From contig CALOCY010000004.1 of the NCBI GenBank assembly GCA_942491975.1, forward strand, positions 2,852,001-2,916,000: a DNA stretch of 64,000 bases, in the 5' to 3' direction. The notes below the pieces were generated by a model. It saw nothing but the letters and a program-made list of their open reading frames with translations, made no database searches and was not told where the DNA came from. Every line of letters begins with the position of its first letter. The stretch's first letter is position 1. Both the position numbers and the translations under genes were made by a program. This DNA is from CALOCY01 sp942491975 (GTDB lineage Bacteria > Bacteroidota > Bacteroidia > Bacteroidales > Prolixibacteraceae). Below, in pieces: positions 54,179 through 63,543 of this stretch.

Positions 54179-54379
54179 AGCAATAAACAATGAAATTGAA
54201 GAGGCTGGAAAACAGAAGTTGATGGAAGTTAACGGAAGAAGGGCAGAGGCAAAGGAGTGGAGAATTGAAGAGTAAAAAAAATCATTTTTCTGATCTTCGT
54301 TTTCCGGTTTTCTGTCTCCCTTTTGTATTCATTTTATAATAATTAGTTCGTTACTTTTTTGTAATTCTCTGAAAAACAG

Positions 54380-54464
54380 AACTTTTCCAAAGTTTGTATG
54401 GCTTGGCTATTTGATTGAAAATCAAACAACTAATATTTCACAAACTTCAACTTTGGAAAAGTTT
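54380..54464. repeat. Palindromic element upstream of glyS
   Basis: The gap between DUF4834 and glyS holds one copy of a dispersed repeat (54210-54271) and then an inverted repeat AACTTTTCCAAAGTT (54380-54394)/AACTTTGGAAAAGTT (54449-54463) enclosing TTTGATT-GAAA-ATCAAA. The inner ATTGAAAATCAAAC is shared with the end of the element at 42137-42305, and the outer arms resemble the palindrome at 6892-6924. Confidence 0.6.
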
Positions 54465-54517
54465 ACCGAAGTATTGTATAAAAAACAGAATATTAATCGT
54501 TAACCAGACAATAAAAC

Positions 54518-56071
54518 ATGGCTCAGGAAGATCTTTTTAAGAAATTGGTGGCCCACTGCAAAGAGTACGGATATGTGTTTCAGTCGAGTGAAATCTACGA
54601 CGGGTTGGGGGCTGTATACGACTATGGGCAAAATGGTGTGGAACTGAAAAACAACATCAAAAAATACTGGTGGGACAGTATGGTGCTGTTGCACGAAAAT
54701 GTGGTGGGTATCGACTCGGCCATATTTATGCACCCCACCATCTGGAAAGCATCGGGCCATGTTGATGCCTTCAACGACCCGCTTATCGACAATAAAGACT
54801 CGAAAAAGCGCTACCGTGCCGACGTATTGATCGAAGAGCAACTGGCCAAATTCGAAGAAAAAATGAACAAAGAAGTGGTCAAGGCGAAAAAACGGTTTGG
54901 CGATGACTTTGATGAGCAAAAATTTCGCGAAACCAATCCCCGGGTACTGGCCAACCAAACAAAATGGAATGAGCTGAACGACCGCTTTGTAAAAGTACTT
55001 AACGACAACGACCTGGACGGGTTAAAGCAGATCATTCTTGACTATGAAATTGTATGTCCCGTCTCGGGCAGCCGTAACTGGACCGATGTACGCCAGTTTA
55101 ACCTTATGTTTGCCACCGAAATCGGCTCTACGGCCGATGGTGCCATGAAAGTATACCTGCGCCCCGAAACCGCACAGGGTATTTTTGTGAACTACCTCAA
55201 TGTACAAAAAACCGGAAGGATGAAAATACCGTTTGGCATTGCGCAAATCGGTAAAGCATTCCGTAACGAAATTGTGGCACGTCAGTTTATCTTCCGCATG
55301 CGCGAATTTGAGCAGATGGAACTGCAATTCTTCGTGCGTCCCGGTACCGAACTGGACTGGTTTGAGAAGTGGAAGGAAATACGTATGAAGTGGCACCGTT
55401 CGCTGGGATTTGGCGATGACAAATACCGTTTTCACGAGCACGAAAAACTGGCACACTACGCCAATGCGGCGGTTGATGTGGAATACAAATTCCCGTTTGG
55501 GTTTAAAGAGGTGGAGGGTATCCACTCGCGTACCGATTTTGACCTCTCGCAACATCAGGAATACTCGGGTAAAAAAATACAATACTTCGATCCCGAACTG
55601 GACAAATCATATGTGCCTTACGTGGTAGAAACCTCCATTGGTGTTGACCGTATGTTTCTGCAAGTGATTTCGGCTTCATACTGCGAAGAGGAGGTTGAAG
55701 CATCCAACGGAAAAAAAGACATGCGTGTGGTATTGAAGCTGCCTGTGGCACTGGCCCCCGTAAAACTGGCGGTACTGCCGCTGGTAAAAAAAGACGGGCT
55801 GCCTGAACAGGCACGTGCCATTATTAACGAACTTAAATTTGACTTCAACTGCCAGTATGACGAAAAAGACTCTATTGGCAAACGTTACCGCCGGCAGGAT
55901 GCCATTGGCACCCCGTTCTGTGTAACGGTCGACCACCAAACCCTCGAAGACCACACCGTAACCATCCGCTACCGCGACACCATGCAACAGGAGCGTGTAG
56001 CCATTGACCGGTTACGCGGCATTGTGGCCGAAAAAGTAAACTTTAAACAACTCTTTGAGAATCTGGTATAG
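54518..56071 (+). CDS. glyS: Glycyl-tRNA synthetase, eukaryotic-type
   Basis: A 517-residue class II synthetase of the single-chain (alpha2) type, not the bacterial alpha2beta2 type. CKEYGYVFQSSEIYDGLGAVYDYGQNG is the N-terminal signature; motif 2 is in FRNEIVARQFIFRMREFEQME and motif 3 in TSIGVDRMFL; an anticodon-binding domain follows. Confidence 0.96.
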   Translation: MAQEDLFKKLVAHCKEYGYVFQSSEIYDGLGAVYDYGQNGVELKNNIKKYWWDSMVLLHENVVGIDSAIFMHPTIWKASGHVDAFNDPLIDNKDSKKRYRADVLIEEQLAKFEEKMNKEVVKAKKRFGDDFDEQKFRETNPRVLANQTKWNELNDRFVKVLNDNDLDGLKQIILDYEIVCPVSGSRNWTDVRQFNLMFATEIGSTADGAMKVYLRPETAQGIFVNYLNVQKTGRMKIPFGIAQIGKAFRNEIVARQFIFRMREFEQMELQFFVRPGTELDWFEKWKEIRMKWHRSLGFGDDKYRFHEHEKLAHYANAAVDVEYKFPFGFKEVEGIHSRTDFDLSQHQEYSGKKIQYFDPELDKSYVPYVVETSIGVDRMFLQVISASYCEEEVEASNGKKDMRVVLKLPVALAPVKLAVLPLVKKDGLPEQARAIINELKFDFNCQYDEKDSIGKRYRRQDAIGTPFCVTVDHQTLEDHTVTIRYRDTMQQERVAIDRLRGIVAEKVNFKQLFENLV

Positions 56072-56102
56072 CATATTGATTGTAAATCATTGCATAATGT
56101 AG

Positions 56103-56132
56103 AAATCCGGTCTTTTTCAGGCCGGATTTTTT
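56103..56132 (+). terminator. glyS terminator
   Basis: AAATCCGG (56103-56110) pairs with CCGGATTT (56122-56129), followed by TTTTG. Confidence 0.85.
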
Positions 56133-56187
56133 GTGGATTTTTGATTATTCATTGATGTTCATTATATTTGAAATGGTTGGCGATATT

Positions 56188-56337
56188 GTTTAACGTCTAC
56201 GACGTATAATCTTTACCGTGTGACCGGGATGTTACAAGGATTGATGCCCTACAGGCAATGCTTCAGTTGTATTTAAGGATGACATCCCTGTAAAGATACC
56301 ACGTAGCGGTTATAATTTTGTAGTTCGATCGTTAAAC
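56188..56337. repeat. 150-base imperfect palindrome, MITE-like or structured RNA
   Basis: The ends are GTTTAACG (56188-56195) and CGTTAAAC (56330-56337). Moving inward, sequences around 56203-56220 and 56299-56317 are partly complementary, GGGATGT (56226-56232) matches ACATCCC (56282-56288), and TGCC/GGCA (56245-56257) forms the tip. No coding frame. A nonautonomous mobile element and a structured RNA are both possible. Confidence 0.55.
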
Positions 56338-56451
56338 GCAGTAATTATTCCCCGCAGGGGATAAACCCTTTTCCGAGGTCAATATGCATGCTTTGACAGG
56401 TATAACCACATTCTTGTTAAAAGTAATAAACAAATAAATTGTTATTGCGGA

Positions 56452-57075
56452 ATGATGTGGTTAGTTTTGGTTGTTAATGAGTTATTGGTAATTTTTCAAA
56501 AGATGGAGGAGTTAGAAACTAGAAATATTGAATTTTATAGGGAGCAATACTTATTTGAACATGAAAGAGGAAAATTTTATGATAAATTAATTCAGTATCC
56601 AACAACATTGCTTGTTGTTTTCATTGGAGGAACGTTTTATTCCTTTAACAATTATTTTACTGAAGGAATAATAAAACTTTATGTATCTCTAGACTGGATT
56701 TTCCTAATACTATTAGGTTTGCTAGCTGTATTTACAATAATAACAATTTATTTTTTAGCAGCGGTTTTTCATGGATTTACTAGAAGGTATTATTATTTGC
56801 CATTTACAGGAGATTTATTAAGTCATGAGAAAAAACTTTATAAATTTTATTACAAGTACAGTGAAAAGAATTCATATCAAGACAAACGTGTGGATGCGAA
56901 AAAAAATACTTGTAGGGATTTTACAAAAAACTTAAAGCAATACTACATTGAATTAACAAATATAAATCAGAGAATAAACGACAAAAGGGCTGATTCATAT
57001 TATCTTACTAGGAATTTTTTATTTATTGATTTAATATTATTCATAATAATCGGCATTATAGGATTTTTAAATTAA
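56452..57075 (+). CDS. Three-helix membrane protein of unknown function
   Basis: A 207-residue AT-rich gene. Residues 1-40 are cytosolic and charged; two membrane helices lie at about 46-66 and 79-108, a long charged helical region follows (about 115-180), and a third helix ends the protein. The layout recalls SLATT-type membrane effectors of defence systems, but I see no diagnostic motif. A 31-residue proline-rich peptide gene begins five bases after its stop. Confidence 0.6.
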   Translation: MMWLVLVVNELLVIFQKMEELETRNIEFYREQYLFEHERGKFYDKLIQYPTTLLVVFIGGTFYSFNNYFTEGIIKLYVSLDWIFLILLGLLAVFTIITIYFLAAVFHGFTRRYYYLPFTGDLLSHEKKLYKFYYKYSEKNSYQDKRVDAKKNTCRDFTKNLKQYYIELTNINQRINDKRADSYYLTRNFLFIDLILFIIIGIIGFLN

Positions 57076-57080
57076 AGATT

Positions 57081-57176
57081 ATGGCAAAAAAACCGACACC
57101 TCCTCCGCCTCCTCCACCGAGAAGAATAAAAGAATCTCAACCATCTCCAAGACCACCAAAGCCAAGAGGAGCATAA
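57081..57176 (+). CDS. 31-residue proline-rich peptide
   Basis: ATG 57081 to TAA, with 13 Pro of 31 residues including seven consecutive Pro at positions 7-13, and seven or more Arg/Lys. It starts five bases after the membrane-protein stop, so translational coupling is likely. Seven Pro in a row would need EF-P for efficient translation. The frame is too biased to be random but too short for family assignment. Confidence 0.5.
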   Translation: MAKKPTPPPPPPPRRIKESQPSPRPPKPRGA

Positions 57177-57236
57177 AAGATTACTTATAGTTGAAATTGT
57201 TGGTAATTATTGATAATTTAAAAAACAACAAAACCA

Positions 57237-57575
57237 ATGGAAACAGCACTATTTACTCTTTTGGGTACAGTTACAGGCGGATTAATATCCTACTTTCTGC
57301 AAAAACAACGGTTTGATCAGGAATTGAAAATCAAACAGGAAGAGCATAAAACAGAATTTATGGCTGAAAGCACTGCAAAGCATTTTCTGAACCATCACTC
57401 TTACACAGACCGGTCATTTGAAACGTTACAAAAACACCTGGGTGGTTTTGAAGAAGACGAACTCAGAAAAATCTTGGTACGTGCAGGGGCAGTAAGAACA
57501 TATAGGGAAGACGGATCTGAATGGTGGCGGTTACTGTCCAGAATGAATGAATACATTCAGAAAAAAAAGAAATAA
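57237..57575 (+). CDS. Small protein with N-terminal membrane helix and helical domain
   Basis: A 112-residue protein: one membrane helix (ALFTLLGTVTGGLISYFLQ), a charged coiled segment, then a compact domain (SFETLQKHLGGFEEDELRKILVRAGAVRTYREDGSEWWRLL) that resembles a winged-helix fold. Function unknown; it is 60 bases behind the proline-rich peptide and may belong to the same unit. Confidence 0.55.
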   Translation: METALFTLLGTVTGGLISYFLQKQRFDQELKIKQEEHKTEFMAESTAKHFLNHHSYTDRSFETLQKHLGGFEEDELRKILVRAGAVRTYREDGSEWWRLLSRMNEYIQKKKK

Positions 57576-57721
57576 CGAAGAAACTGCTTTGCAGTTGGTT
57601 TGCTCATTGCAACAACAACCGGGGCAATCGGTAAAAGAAATCCTGAAGGGATTCAACAACAATAACTACAGGTGCAACTTGTGGAACACAATACCAATGC
57701 AACCCGGAACGCCGGAAGGGT

Positions 57722-58615
57722 TCAACAAATTCTTGGAGGAAGAGTGAAAAAATCCCCAAAAAATGCATTGTATTTGTCAGGGGTAAACGGCACAGTGCCA
57801 TTATCGGGATAAAAAGTCAGTTCTCCCAATATAATTTTACTTTTAACCAAATACAAATCAACCCTGATAAACGGAAAACCCTGGCACAGATCTCTCACAA
57901 TATCAAGCATCTCGTCGAAATTTGAAGGCCGTTTAAAATTTAAACTTGTAGCCGGCTTACCTTTGTATGCCGGAATCCTGTTCCACGACATGTCGAATGC
58001 ATCATATTTCACCCCTTCGTTACTAAACCTTCCGGCACAAATAAAAAGGACTTCGGGCTTGCCGTTATAGCAGTAAAATTTGTAATCGATAAGCTCACCG
58101 TGCTCTTCATTTTCAAGATATTTCTCGCACACAATCCGGGGCGGAATGTTTTTATACACCCACTCCCTGCCTGTATAGTAGCAGTTCTCTTTCAACCACT
58201 TCTTCATTTGTGAAAGGCTCTTCTGCCAATCCAGGCCCTTCTTCTCCTTGCAGATAATGTTCATCTTGCAGCCATGCGTAGCTTTTAAAACAAACTGATT
58301 GGGAAGCGTATCGAAATCAATCTGGTCAACACTATCGTACACACCGTACAAATCATTTAAAATGTGTCCCAACCCTTTCTTCTCAACATAGGCCCTGACG
58401 CCGTATTTATCAGCAAGCTGCGTTATTACCGGATTTCGGTAATAGAGCTTATACCACTGTATCTTTTCGTTAAATGTGCGGGGGGTTTTAAGGTTCGGAA
58501 AATGTCCGTGGGCAACATAATACTGCAGTTTGCAATACAACTTATCCGATAAAAACCTGAAGTAGTGCCGGCGAACCCTGAAAAACAGGGCTTTTAAAAT
58601 CTTTAAATGTAACAT
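57722..58615 (-). CDS. TupA-like ATP-grasp protein (polysaccharide synthesis)
   Basis: A 297-residue protein from ATG 58615 (MLHLKILKALF). PRTFNEKIQWYKLYYRNPVITQLADKYGVRAYV and FVLKATHGCKMNIICKEK are typical of TupA-like ATP-grasp enzymes annotated as glycosyltransferases in surface-polysaccharide loci; FIRVDLYLVKSKIILGELTFYPDNGTVPF carries the metal-binding acidic residues. It stands alone here. Confidence 0.8.
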   Translation of the reverse strand: MLHLKILKALFFRVRRHYFRFLSDKLYCKLQYYVAHGHFPNLKTPRTFNEKIQWYKLYYRNPVITQLADKYGVRAYVEKKGLGHILNDLYGVYDSVDQIDFDTLPNQFVLKATHGCKMNIICKEKKGLDWQKSLSQMKKWLKENCYYTGREWVYKNIPPRIVCEKYLENEEHGELIDYKFYCYNGKPEVLFICAGRFSNEGVKYDAFDMSWNRIPAYKGKPATSLNFKRPSNFDEMLDIVRDLCQGFPFIRVDLYLVKSKIILGELTFYPDNGTVPFTPDKYNAFFGDFFTLPPRIC

Positions 58616-58988
58616 TCCATTAAAAAATATTAATTGTATCCTGGTTTCTCCCTCTTTCGGAACATCGGGACAAAAAAGGGGACTGTCCCGCATCCACGAG
58701 AGCTATCCGGGACGGGAATTGGGGCGAGGTTAAGGGGAGGCAATTTAGCTTAAAATCTTTTAATCGGGGAGCTGTTAACCATTAATTTTGTCTTTTTCCT
58801 TCTTCAAAAATAAATTTTAGATAATTTCCTGGTATTTCAATTAAACTATTTGCAATGCTTACAGCATTTTTGCTAACTTGCTGCACATACGAAAGCCATT
58901 CATTTGAATGGCTCTTTTGTGTATCATAAATTCAAATGCTCTCGCGATACAACCCGGGCATTGTGGGCAAAACAAATATATTTAAACT
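58616..58988. other. Intergenic region with terminator-like hairpins
   Basis: CGGGACA/TGTCCCG (58666-58690) forms a hairpin upstream of the ATP-grasp gene. AGCCATTCA (58894-58902) and TGAATGGCT (58905-58913) form a 9-base stem followed by CTTTTGT, a good plus-strand terminator without an obvious upstream gene. Otherwise nothing recognised. Confidence 0.5.
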
Positions 58989-60071
58989 ATGAGCGATACC
59001 ATCTATAGTGTGATTACAGGAACGGGAAGCTACATCCCCTCAAAACGAATCAGGAATGAGGATTTTCTCACCAATGAATTTTATGATAAAGAGGGGCAGA
59101 AACTCGCAAAAACGAACCAGGAGATAATTAATAAATTCCTGGAAATTACAACTATTGCAGAAAGAAGGTATGTCACAGATGATCTGGCAACCTCTGATAT
59201 TGCTTCTTATGCTGCTGTCGATGCCATTAAGTCGGCAAACATTGAAAAAGAAGAACTGGACTACATAATCGTTGCACACAACTTTGGTGAAGTTAAACAT
59301 GGCAATAAGGGATTGGATATTGTACCCAGTTTAGCTGCCCGGGTAAAACACAAATTAAAAATAAAAAATCCCTGTACCATAGCTTACGATTTGCCTTTCG
59401 GCTGTCCGGGCTGGTTACAGGCAACTATTCAGGCCGATTATTTTATAAAATCAGGGGATGCGAAAAAAATACTGGTTATCGGGGCCGACATATTATCCCG
59501 GGTTTCCGACCCGCACGATATAGACAGTATGTTGTATGCTGATGGTGCCGGGGCTGTTGTTTTAGAAGCCCAAAAGAGCGAAGGCCCTGTGGGAATACTC
59601 GCACATAAAACACGCTCGGACACCCTCTTCTATTCCCAAATGTTATACATGGGAAAATCATATAAGCCCGATGATGAAAACAAAGGGGACATATTTTTGA
59701 AGATGAATGGCCGAAAGCTCTACCAATATGCACTTGAAACAGTACCTCAGGCGATCAAAGATTGCCTGGAGAAGAGCAATATCCACATTAGCGAAGTGAA
59801 TAAAGTATTGATCCATCAGGCCAATGGAAAAATGGATGATGCGATATTAAAACGGCTTTATAGCCTTTATGACATCACTGATGTAGCCGAAGACGTTATG
59901 CCGATGACCATTGCACAGTTGGGCAACTCATCGGTAGCAACTGTGCCGACGTTGTTGGATCTTGTATTGAAAGATAAATTAAAACCACACAAAATAAACA
60001 AAGGCGATATCCTTGTTTTTGCATCTGTCGGGGCAGGAATGAATATTAATACACTGACTTACAGGGTGTAA
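58989..60071 (+). CDS. 3-oxoacyl-ACP synthase III family protein
   Basis: A 360-residue thiolase-fold enzyme with the FabH-type triad: Cys139 in LPFGCPGWLQA, His in VLIHQANGKMDD, and Asn in AQLGNSSVATVP. It condenses an acyl-CoA with malonyl-ACP. It may be the housekeeping FabH or a specialised paralogue; no other fatty-acid genes are adjacent. Confidence 0.88.
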   Translation: MSDTIYSVITGTGSYIPSKRIRNEDFLTNEFYDKEGQKLAKTNQEIINKFLEITTIAERRYVTDDLATSDIASYAAVDAIKSANIEKEELDYIIVAHNFGEVKHGNKGLDIVPSLAARVKHKLKIKNPCTIAYDLPFGCPGWLQATIQADYFIKSGDAKKILVIGADILSRVSDPHDIDSMLYADGAGAVVLEAQKSEGPVGILAHKTRSDTLFYSQMLYMGKSYKPDDENKGDIFLKMNGRKLYQYALETVPQAIKDCLEKSNIHISEVNKVLIHQANGKMDDAILKRLYSLYDITDVAEDVMPMTIAQLGNSSVATVPTLLDLVLKDKLKPHKINKGDILVFASVGAGMNINTLTYRV

Positions 60072-60255
60072 ATAGGTGGTTTCATAAATCACAGGCATAA
60101 TTTCCAAGACATCCCGATCCCGGACTATTCGGATTACCGGGACCGGATTCTTTTTCCACCTTCAGTCCATTTGCAGGCTGTTTCCTGCGCTTTGGCCACA
60201 AAAACGACAATATCCAAACAATTATACTACCTTTGTCGCCCTTATATCAAAATAT

Positions 60256-61497
60256 ATGACTTTCAAAGAATTAGAAATTATCGAACCCATCCTGAAAGCC
60301 ATCGGGGCTGAAGGATATACACATCCCACCCCGATTCAGGAACAAGCCATTCCCATCCTGCTGCACAGAAAGGACCTACTCGGTTGTGCCCAAACGGGCA
60401 CGGGCAAGACGGCCGCTTTTGCCATCCCTATCCTGCAGCACCTCTATCTTGACCGACAAAGAAACAAAGGCCCGCGCAGGATCAGGTCACTTATTGTCAC
60501 CCCGACACGGGAGCTGGCCATTCAGATCGCGGACAGCTTTACAGTATACGGGGAATTCACCGGGATCAAAAACACCGTTATTTTCGGCGGGGTGAAGCAG
60601 GGTGCACAAACGGATGCCCTTCGCAGGGGTGTCGACGTCCTTGTTGCCACACCGGGCCGGTTGCTGGACCTGATGGAACAGGGCTTCATCAAATTGAGGG
60701 ACATCGAATACTTTGTGCTGGACGAAGCTGACCGTATGCTCGACATGGGCTTTATCCACGATATTCGCAAGATCATCGCCAAATTACCGGCAGAACGGCA
60801 ATCGCTGTTCTTTTCGGCAACCATGCCACCGGACATCGTGGAACTGTCGCGTAAAATCCTGGGCAACCCGGAAAAAGTGATTGTGAAGCCGGAGCAGACC
60901 ACTGCAGAAAAGGTGGAACAGGCAGTATATTTTGTGGGCAAAAAAGATAAATCCAAGCTACTGGCCCACCTGCTGAAAACAGAACCGTTCAATTCCACAC
61001 TGGTCTTTTCACGGACAAAACACGGGGCAGATAAAATTGTCAGGTTGCTGAAGAAGGCAGGGATCAATGCCGAAGCCATCCACGGGAATAAATCCCAGGG
61101 CGCACGGCAACGGGCACTGGGCAATTTCAAAAGTGGGCGTACAAACGTCCTTGTTGCAACGGACATTGCTGCCCGCGGTATCGATGTGGAGGAGTTATCC
61201 CTCGTGATCAATTACGACCTTCCAAACATCCCCGAAACCTACGTTCACCGTATTGGCCGGACAGGACGGGCGAATGCCAGCGGAATTGCACTGTCGTTTT
61301 GTGATACGGAAGAAAAAGCCTACCTGCGCGATATCCGGAAGCTGATTGATCAGGAAATCCCTGTGGTGGACGAACACCCGTTTCCTGATGAAAACGTTGA
61401 GGATACGCCTAAAAAGCCGCAGCAAAAACCACGTCCGGCAAATCAGGGTGACAGCCGTCGGAAACATCGCCGGCCCTACCCGCAAAAACGACACTAG
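60256..61497 (+). CDS. DEAD-box RNA helicase (RhlE-like)
   Basis: A 413-residue helicase with AQTGTGKTAAF (Walker A), PTRELA, DEADRMLDMGF, SAT, ARGIDVEEL and HRIGRTGRA in order, plus a short basic tail rich in Lys/Arg/Pro. It unwinds RNA in ribosome assembly or decay. A TACCTTTG -7 box lies at 60228-60235. Confidence 0.93.
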   Translation: MTFKELEIIEPILKAIGAEGYTHPTPIQEQAIPILLHRKDLLGCAQTGTGKTAAFAIPILQHLYLDRQRNKGPRRIRSLIVTPTRELAIQIADSFTVYGEFTGIKNTVIFGGVKQGAQTDALRRGVDVLVATPGRLLDLMEQGFIKLRDIEYFVLDEADRMLDMGFIHDIRKIIAKLPAERQSLFFSATMPPDIVELSRKILGNPEKVIVKPEQTTAEKVEQAVYFVGKKDKSKLLAHLLKTEPFNSTLVFSRTKHGADKIVRLLKKAGINAEAIHGNKSQGARQRALGNFKSGRTNVLVATDIAARGIDVEELSLVINYDLPNIPETYVHRIGRTGRANASGIALSFCDTEEKAYLRDIRKLIDQEIPVVDEHPFPDENVEDTPKKPQQKPRPANQGDSRRKHRRPYPQKRH

Positions 61498-61577
61498 CAG
61501 AAGACTAACCCGATACCTGATCAATTAAAACGATTGGATATAGCTGTCAAACTGCGCAATGAATTTCTGTAACGGTT

Positions 61578-61655
61578 CATCTGTTAATCAATCTATTTGG
61601 ATTTAAATCTACCTTGGTATAACCCTTAAATGGTTATCTTAGTGGTTCGGTTGAA
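61578..61655 (+). repeat. Upstream repeat copy A (before the sialidase-fold gene)
   Basis: About 75 bases similar to 63442-63513: both hold CATCTGT, AATCTAT, AATCTACC, GGTATA and TTAAATGGTTATCTTAGTGG in the same order. TATCTTAG (61635-61642) may be a -7 box, with TTG at 61614-61616. Lies about 80 bases before the gene. Confidence 0.65.
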
Positions 61656-61735
61656 GTAGCTGCAAGTGCTTTTGCTTATAATCGAAGCATTGATAAAAAT
61701 TTCGCAGGTTTTAGCAAAAATTGCAAATAAAGGTT

Positions 61736-63292
61736 ATGAGAACAGATAAGGTATTAATATTTCTATTGCTTATAGGGCTTATTGCAAATAATATTTTAGC
61801 GCAAAATGTTATGATTAGTGATAAAAACAGGCCCAATGAGCCTGCTATTATGATGAATTCACAGCATCCTGAAATTCTGGTTGCTGCAACAAACCTGAAT
61901 AACTATTACCTTAGCTCTGATACCGGTAAAACATGGAGTATCCACACCCTCTCCTCCTCATACGGGGTTTGGGGAGACCCGGTGATTGATGTTGATAATT
62001 CCGGCAATTTTTACTTCTTTCATTTGTCCAATACATCCGGTGGAAATTTTATTGACAGGATTGTGTGTCAAAAATCAACCGACAATGGTGATACCTGGAC
62101 TGACGGCACCTTTACCGGATTAAACGGAACAAAAGCCCAGGATAAACAGTGGAGTGTAATTGATCGGGATAATAACATCTATCTGACGTGGACACAATTT
62201 GATGCCTATGCAAGTTCAGATCCTGCCGACAGTACTATAATACGCTTTTCAAAATCGATTGATGGCGGGGATACATGGTCAACACCCGTGAGAATAAATA
62301 AAGTTGCCGGTGATTGTATTGATAGTGATAACTCGGTGGAAGGAGCGGTTCCGGCGATGGGGCCTGATGGTGAAATTTATGTATCCTGGGCCGGCCCCGA
62401 TGGTATTGTTTTCAATCGATCCTTGGATCAGGGCAATACATGGCTGAACCGGGAGATTGTAATCGATTCAATGCCCGGAGGTTGGGATTTTAATATTCCC
62501 GGTATATCCCGGTGTAACGGACTTCCGGTAATAAAGTGCGACCTTAGCGGAGGCCCCGGTCATGGTACCATTTATGTCAACTGGTCAGACCAAAGGAATG
62601 GAACGGACGATACCGATATATGGCTCTCTAAATCAACCGATGGGGGTAATACCTGGTGCAGTCCGATACGTGTAAATAATGACGGATCGGGTAAACACCA
62701 GTTTTTCACGTGGCTGGATATTGACCAAACAAATGGCAACTTGTATTTTGTCTTTTATGATCGCAGGAATTATAACGACACCCAAACGGATGTTTACCTG
62801 GCTTTTTCGGATGACGGTGGAAACACATTTACAAATAAGAGGATTAGTGAATCCCCTTTTATTCCGAATAGGGGTATTTTCTTTGGGGATTACACCAATA
62901 TTGTTGCCCATAATGATATTGTAAGGCCAATCTGGACCCGCCTTCATGATGGGAAGTTAAGTATATGGACCGATATAACACCTCTGGATATGCTACTTAC
63001 CACGGCCGATTATGAAATACCGAATATTGTTGAAGCCCGGCAATATCCCAATCCAGCATCAGATATCAGTTATGTATCGTTCAAACTTTACGAATCATCT
63101 GATGTAACCTTAAGCTTGTTTGATCAGCAGGGGCGTAAAGTTTATACAATAATAGAAAACGATAAAATGGGGTATGGTAAATATGTTATTCCCATTAAGA
63201 TAAATGAAATCGGGTTAATCAATGGATCATACTATTGCAAACTATCTGTCAATGGCAGCTCAAAAACGCTAAGGATAATTGTCATTGAGTAA
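61736..63292 (+). CDS. Sialidase-fold (BNR repeat) protein with T9SS sorting domain
   Basis: A 518-residue secreted protein from ATG 61736. A signal peptide ends near LAQ. Six Asp-box motifs (SxDxGxTW type: SSDTGKTWS, STDNGDTWT, SIDGGDTWS, SLDQGNTWL, STDGGNTWC, SDDGGNTFT) define a six-bladed propeller as in sialidases. The last 75 or so residues, from about ARQYPNPASDISYVSF, are a type IX C-terminal sorting domain. Sialidase activity is not assured. Confidence 0.85.
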   Translation: MRTDKVLIFLLLIGLIANNILAQNVMISDKNRPNEPAIMMNSQHPEILVAATNLNNYYLSSDTGKTWSIHTLSSSYGVWGDPVIDVDNSGNFYFFHLSNTSGGNFIDRIVCQKSTDNGDTWTDGTFTGLNGTKAQDKQWSVIDRDNNIYLTWTQFDAYASSDPADSTIIRFSKSIDGGDTWSTPVRINKVAGDCIDSDNSVEGAVPAMGPDGEIYVSWAGPDGIVFNRSLDQGNTWLNREIVIDSMPGGWDFNIPGISRCNGLPVIKCDLSGGPGHGTIYVNWSDQRNGTDDTDIWLSKSTDGGNTWCSPIRVNNDGSGKHQFFTWLDIDQTNGNLYFVFYDRRNYNDTQTDVYLAFSDDGGNTFTNKRISESPFIPNRGIFFGDYTNIVAHNDIVRPIWTRLHDGKLSIWTDITPLDMLLTTADYEIPNIVEARQYPNPASDISYVSFKLYESSDVTLSLFDQQGRKVYTIIENDKMGYGKYVIPIKINEIGLINGSYYCKLSVNGSSKTLRIIVIE

Positions 63293-63441
63293 ACTATGCC
63301 GGATAAAATAAAAAGCAATACAACCTTCTTCCCGGGAAGCATAACATTAGCATAGAGTAGTCCAACCGCCAATGTCTTGGTTTTTATCTGATACGTCATC
63401 AAAAAATTCCTTAAACCGGTCAATTTATTCTTATAACTGTG

Positions 63442-63513
63442 CATCTGTCAATGAATCTATTCAGCTGAAAATCTACCAGGTATACCTTAAATGGTTATCT
63501 TAGTGGTTCAGCT
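63442..63513 (+). repeat. Upstream repeat copy B (before the GH92 gene)
   Basis: The second copy of the element at 61578-61655, ending about 30 bases before the GH92 start. The shared TTAAATGGTTATCTTAGTGG block is identical. Confidence 0.65.
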
Positions 63514-63543
63514 AAATGATTTGTAAATTTTTTGCTATACAAC

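Noticed and set aside
57547..57747. 66-residue open frame overlapping the end of the 57237 gene
   Set aside because: It starts inside another gene, is low in complexity (Gln/Asn-rich), has no ribosome site and no recognisable fold.
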